Source: QHXW01 sp035297145
GTDB taxonomy: Bacteria > Acidobacteriota > Terriglobia > Bryobacterales > Bryobacteraceae
Length of the DNA stretch: 23,853 nt
Assembly: GCA_035297145.1 (NCBI GenBank)
Contig: DATGZN010000018.1
Location: forward strand, 1-23,853
Direction of reading: 5' to 3'
Part shown: positions 22,253-23,853 of the stretch, piece by piece
How positions within the stretch are numbered: the stretch's first letter is position 1
Layout of the letters: each line of letters begins with the position of its first letter
Program-made: the position numbers and the translations under genes
The notes under the pieces: model-generated
Told to the model about the DNA's origin: nothing
The model's input: only the letters and a program-made list of their open reading frames with translations
Database searches by the model: none

Positions 22253-22540
22253 CTATCGGCATCCGCCGAGCGCGTCCGCAATTGTCTCAAGATCTGCCGT
22301 GAACGCGGCCACGCTGGTTTGATCCACATTTAGTGAATCCGGATCAATTCCGCCAGTGAGTGTCGGGGCACTTGGAACAGGCATCCCCGCTAGCTGAAAA
22401 AGTCCGCTTGCAAGGCTAAGGATGCCAACGATTGGTAAGTAGGAGTCGAGCACACTCCGCACTTCTGACGCCGCGACCGCACTCTGGTCAGCACCCGCAA
22501 GAGTAGTGATCGCCTGGAGGTTGCGCAGGAAGCACTTCAA
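22253..22540 (-). CDS. Ala-rich hypothetical protein, possibly IS-truncated
   Basis: About 95 residues of plausible protein: FLRNLQAITTLAGADQSAVA followed by ASEVRSVLDSYLPIVGILS, and at the end DQTSVAAFTADLETIADALG and a short tail. It is helical and Ala/Ser-rich with no signal peptide. The open frame extends to 22645 but its first 35 codons do not look protein-like. TTG 22540 follows AGGAG too closely to be certain as the start. The frame ends GGCR-stop right where the IS110 left end begins, so its original 3' end may have been replaced by the insertion. I recall similar small Acidobacteriota hypotheticals, function unknown. Confidence 0.4.
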   Translation of the reverse strand: MKCFLRNLQAITTLAGADQSAVAASEVRSVLDSYLPIVGILSLASGLFQLAGMPVPSAPTLTGGIDPDSLNVDQTSVAAFTADLETIADALGGCR

Positions 22541-22726
22541 ACTCCTGATTTCAAGACAAAGCAAACCTTGCAGAAAGGGCAGAACACTTGAGGGCGTGGG
22601 AGCCAGAAGGCACGGGGCTAGTTCGTCTGCGGCGTCCTGCGCCACGTCTCCGGAAACAACCCCGCCATCGTAGTGTCGAGGGCACGGGCGATTCTGAATT
22701 CAGCTTGGCGGTGATGGCTTCGTCGG

Positions 22727-22870
22727 CTAGAAAGAGCGGATGATGGTCAGGGTAGAATTGAAATTAAAGGGGTCACCCATGCGAGTATTCACCGTGTGTC
22801 CGAGCAGCTCGAAGTTGAGATCGAGCGAAATCGTTGTCGTGTGAACAAGGTTATGCGTCACAAAACAAAA
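22727..22870 (-). pseudogene. Possible outer-membrane barrel C-terminal fragment
   Basis: The last 40-45 codons read HTTTISLDLNFELLGHTV and end GDPFNFNSTLTIIRSF. Alternating hydrophobic residues and a terminal phenylalanine are typical of the final strand of outer-membrane beta-barrels. The frame upstream does not continue as barrel sequence, so only a tail remains. Low certainty. Confidence 0.27.
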
Positions 22871-23023
22871 ACACGCGGCAACTGGATTCAATTGCCCGTT
22901 GACGCATCGCAACTGAGCTTAAGCAACTCGCCTGCAAGTGATCTAGCGATTGCCGTTGCAGCCTACGAAATGAGCGGTGGAGGCTCTGATCTGAGAGACT
23001 TGCTCATCATTAAACCAAAGTAG
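22796..23023 (+). CDS. Doubtful 75-residue ORF
   Basis: The second half reads like protein (QLPVDASQLSLSNSPASDLA and then SGGGSDLRDLLIIKPK). The first half overlaps the opposite-strand barrel-like fragment and is unusually Lys/Arg/Asn-rich. No ribosome site precedes the ATG and no domain is recognised. It may be the 3' end of a lost gene. Confidence 0.25.
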   Translation: MSEQLEVEIERNRCRVNKVMRHKTKTRGNWIQLPVDASQLSLSNSPASDLAIAVAAYEMSGGGSDLRDLLIIKPK

Positions 23024-23117
23024 CCCACTGCCAACTCCCCGGCAGCTATCCCAACGCCGCGATACCCTTCCCCCCGCTCCGTTCAAGATCTATAACTCAT
23101 CGCTAACGGAGAGCAAC

Positions 23118-23291
23118 ATGAACACTCCACTCGAAGTCGCCACGAACGCCAGCACCAAATCCGTCCTGCCCGTGTGCGACTGTGCGACTGGCAGGGCCTG
23201 CTCAGATTTCGTTTCACAGGCGGACTCGCGCCGTAAGCGCACCTTTCTGCCCGATGCTATCCTACAGGTGGAGTGCTCCCACCCACACTGA
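23118..23291 (+). CDS. Small cysteine-containing hypothetical protein
   Basis: A 57-residue ORF that begins MNTPLEVATNASTKSVLPVC. It has a VCDCATGRACSDF cluster (three cysteines in nine residues) and ends LQVECSHPH. GGAG lies 6 bases before the ATG, a good ribosome site. The cysteine and histidine pattern could bind a metal, but this is inference. Its last 30 bases overlap the 3' end of the leftward Flp-like mini-gene. No family is recognised. Confidence 0.45.
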   Translation: MNTPLEVATNASTKSVLPVCDCATGRACSDFVSQADSRRKRTFLPDAILQVECSHPH

Positions 23292-23366
23292 AGCCATCAG
23301 ACACACAAACGCCAGCGCCAACGTGCATTCGATTAGTTCCGGATGCTCATTCATAAAACGGAGCAT
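23262..23366 (-). CDS. Miniature Flp-pilin-like peptide
   Basis: A 34-residue peptide, MLRFMNEHPELIECTLALAF and fourteen more. It matches the Flp pilin encoded just upstream over the membrane segment: LIECTLALAFVCLMAS against LIEYTLLLAFVCLASA. The key Glu (+5) is kept, the following Tyr is Cys, and the glycine at the prepilin cleavage site is His8. TadV-type processing is therefore unlikely. GGGGG lies 5 bases before the ATG, and the start is only 11 bases after the Flp stop, so the two are probably co-transcribed. It ends a few residues after the helix. It could be a pilus cap, an inhibitor of assembly, or a decaying duplicate. Confidence 0.6.
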   Translation of the reverse strand: MLRFMNEHPELIECTLALAFVCLMASVWVGALHL

Positions 23367-23377
23367 AGCGTCCCCCT

Positions 23378-23560
23378 TTAGCTCGCCGCCGTATTCGCGT
23401 TAGCCAGATCGGTGTTCGTCGAAGTCCAAATGCCAGAAACACTGGTTCCGGCACTGATAAACAACGCCGCCGACGCTAGACACACGAATGCCAGCAACAG
23501 CGTGTATTCGATCAAATCCTGACCCTGTTCGTCCTGCAAGAAGTTCGTGAGTGTGTTCAT
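23378..23560 (-). CDS. flp: Flp-family type IVb pilin
   Basis: A 60-residue Flp/Fap pilin, the subunit of tight-adherence (Tad) pili. The leader MNTLTNFLQDEQG ends at the conserved glycine (G13), and QDLIEY gives Glu+5 and Tyr+6 as required for TadV-type cleavage. The hydrophobic helix TLLLAFVCLASAALFISAGT is followed by a short Ser/Thr/Asn tail. The start at 23560 is preceded by GGAGG 10 bases upstream; the frame to 23620 adds nothing pilin-like. No tadA, cpa or tadV genes lie in the window, so the assembly machinery must be elsewhere. The mini-pilin follows 11 bases later. Confidence 0.88.
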   Translation of the reverse strand: MNTLTNFLQDEQGQDLIEYTLLLAFVCLASAALFISAGTSVSGIWTSTNTDLANANTAAS

Positions 23561-23767
23561 TGTTATCCAGCCTCCGATCTCCAAAGTAATCGAATTCGGT
23601 GTTCTTTTGCTAGTCCACAAAGGTTCGTAGCGGAAGTAAGGCGAAAGTTAGGCGCTCAGGTTAAAACCTTGTATTTCAGTGAATTACGAGCCAACCTATG
23701 GAGTGCGCCCTTGGACTGAGACAGAGAAATCAGGGACAGTTCTACACTGAATGGAGAACTGAACCTG

Positions 23768-23853
23768 ATGAAGAAGAGCCGAGTTTTTAGCCCGAAGTTC
23801 AAGGCGGCGGCCGTCCGGCGGATGCAAGCCGGGGAGAGTCCGTCGGCCCTGTC
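23768..23853 (+). CDS. IS3-family OrfA, partial (runs off the window)
   Basis: The visible 28 codons, MKKSRVFSPKFKAAAVRRMQ then AGESPSAL, are the start of an HTH_Tnp_1 (transposase_8) domain. This is the DNA-binding OrfA of IS3-group insertion sequences. The frame is open at the window edge. The left end of the element probably lies between about 23690 and 23745 (GAGACAGAGAAATCAGGGAC region), but no second end is available to prove it. Confidence 0.82.
   Translation, partial: MKKSRVFSPKFKAAAVRRMQAGESPSAL

Larger units (their letters stand above)
22646..23117. other. Gene-poor region with two weak ORF fragments
   Basis: No intact recognisable gene is seen in these 472 bases. A leftward fragment at 22727-22870 looks like the tail of an outer-membrane barrel. 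A rightward 75-codon ORF at 22796-23023 overlaps it. Bases 23024-23117 lead into a small ORF and carry GGAG near 23108. Confidence 0.45.

Noticed and set aside
1..23853. tRNA, rRNA or CRISPR array
   Set aside because: No cloverleaf with a T-loop GTTCGA pattern in context, no conserved rRNA blocks and no regularly spaced short repeats were seen. A covariance search would settle small RNAs.

Overview
This is a high-GC bacterial window that looks like Acidobacteriota, most likely the Solibacter/Bryobacter side. That placement is an inference from gene content: a Pkn-type kinase remnant, secreted GH29 and GH1 glycosidases, a secreted protein built from near-identical 220-residue repeats, a secreted PIG-L deacetylase, a LytS/LytTR-type two-component pair, and small Acidobacteriota-style hypothetical genes. 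No rRNA, tRNA or CRISPR array was seen. The window is accessory in character, with many broken genes, two IS110 copies (one intact, one truncated), the start of an IS3 element at the right edge, and several dispersed or inverted repeats.

Layout. 1-2.2 kb: a Ser/Thr kinase N-lobe fragment, an inverted relic of a helix-turn-helix gene, then a compact three-gene cassette (HTH protein, short coiled protein, longer coiled protein) and a small zinc-ribbon-like ORF. 2.25-4.0 kb: two leftward secreted proteins (a hypothetical and a PIG-L deacetylase), separated by a frameshifted relic of cassette gene 3. 4.1-5.5 kb: an intact IS110 transposase with structured flanks. 5.8-11.3 kb: a GH29 fucosidase (+), a secreted ankyrin protein (-), a relic of a secreted protein (+) and a 763-residue secreted protein with two near-identical 220-residue repeats (-). 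11.6-13.6 kb: a leucine-rich-repeat gene split by one frameshift. 14.2-17.0 kb: a leftward LytS-type histidine kinase and LytTR response regulator whose stop and start codons share one base.

17.4-21.4 kb: a rightward, tightly packed run that probably forms an operon. It holds a 50-residue secreted peptide, a predicted Tat-exported lipoprotein GH1 beta-glucosidase, a short-chain dehydrogenase, a TetR DNA-binding domain without its ligand domain, a membrane-anchored jelly-roll protein and a four-helix membrane protein. 21.4-23.85 kb: a truncated IS110 copy that keeps its upstream noncoding end, gene fragments, a Flp-type pilin followed by a miniature Flp-like peptide, and the start of an IS3 OrfA.

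The best candidates for something undescribed are the three-gene cassette at 775-1945, which has left degenerate pieces at three other places in the window; the noncoding flanks of the two IS110 elements, which could encode bridge RNAs; the 34-residue Flp-like peptide without a prepilin cleavage glycine; and the HTH-only TetR gene locked into an operon by start/stop overlaps. All functional statements come from motif recognition by eye; no database search or structure prediction was run.
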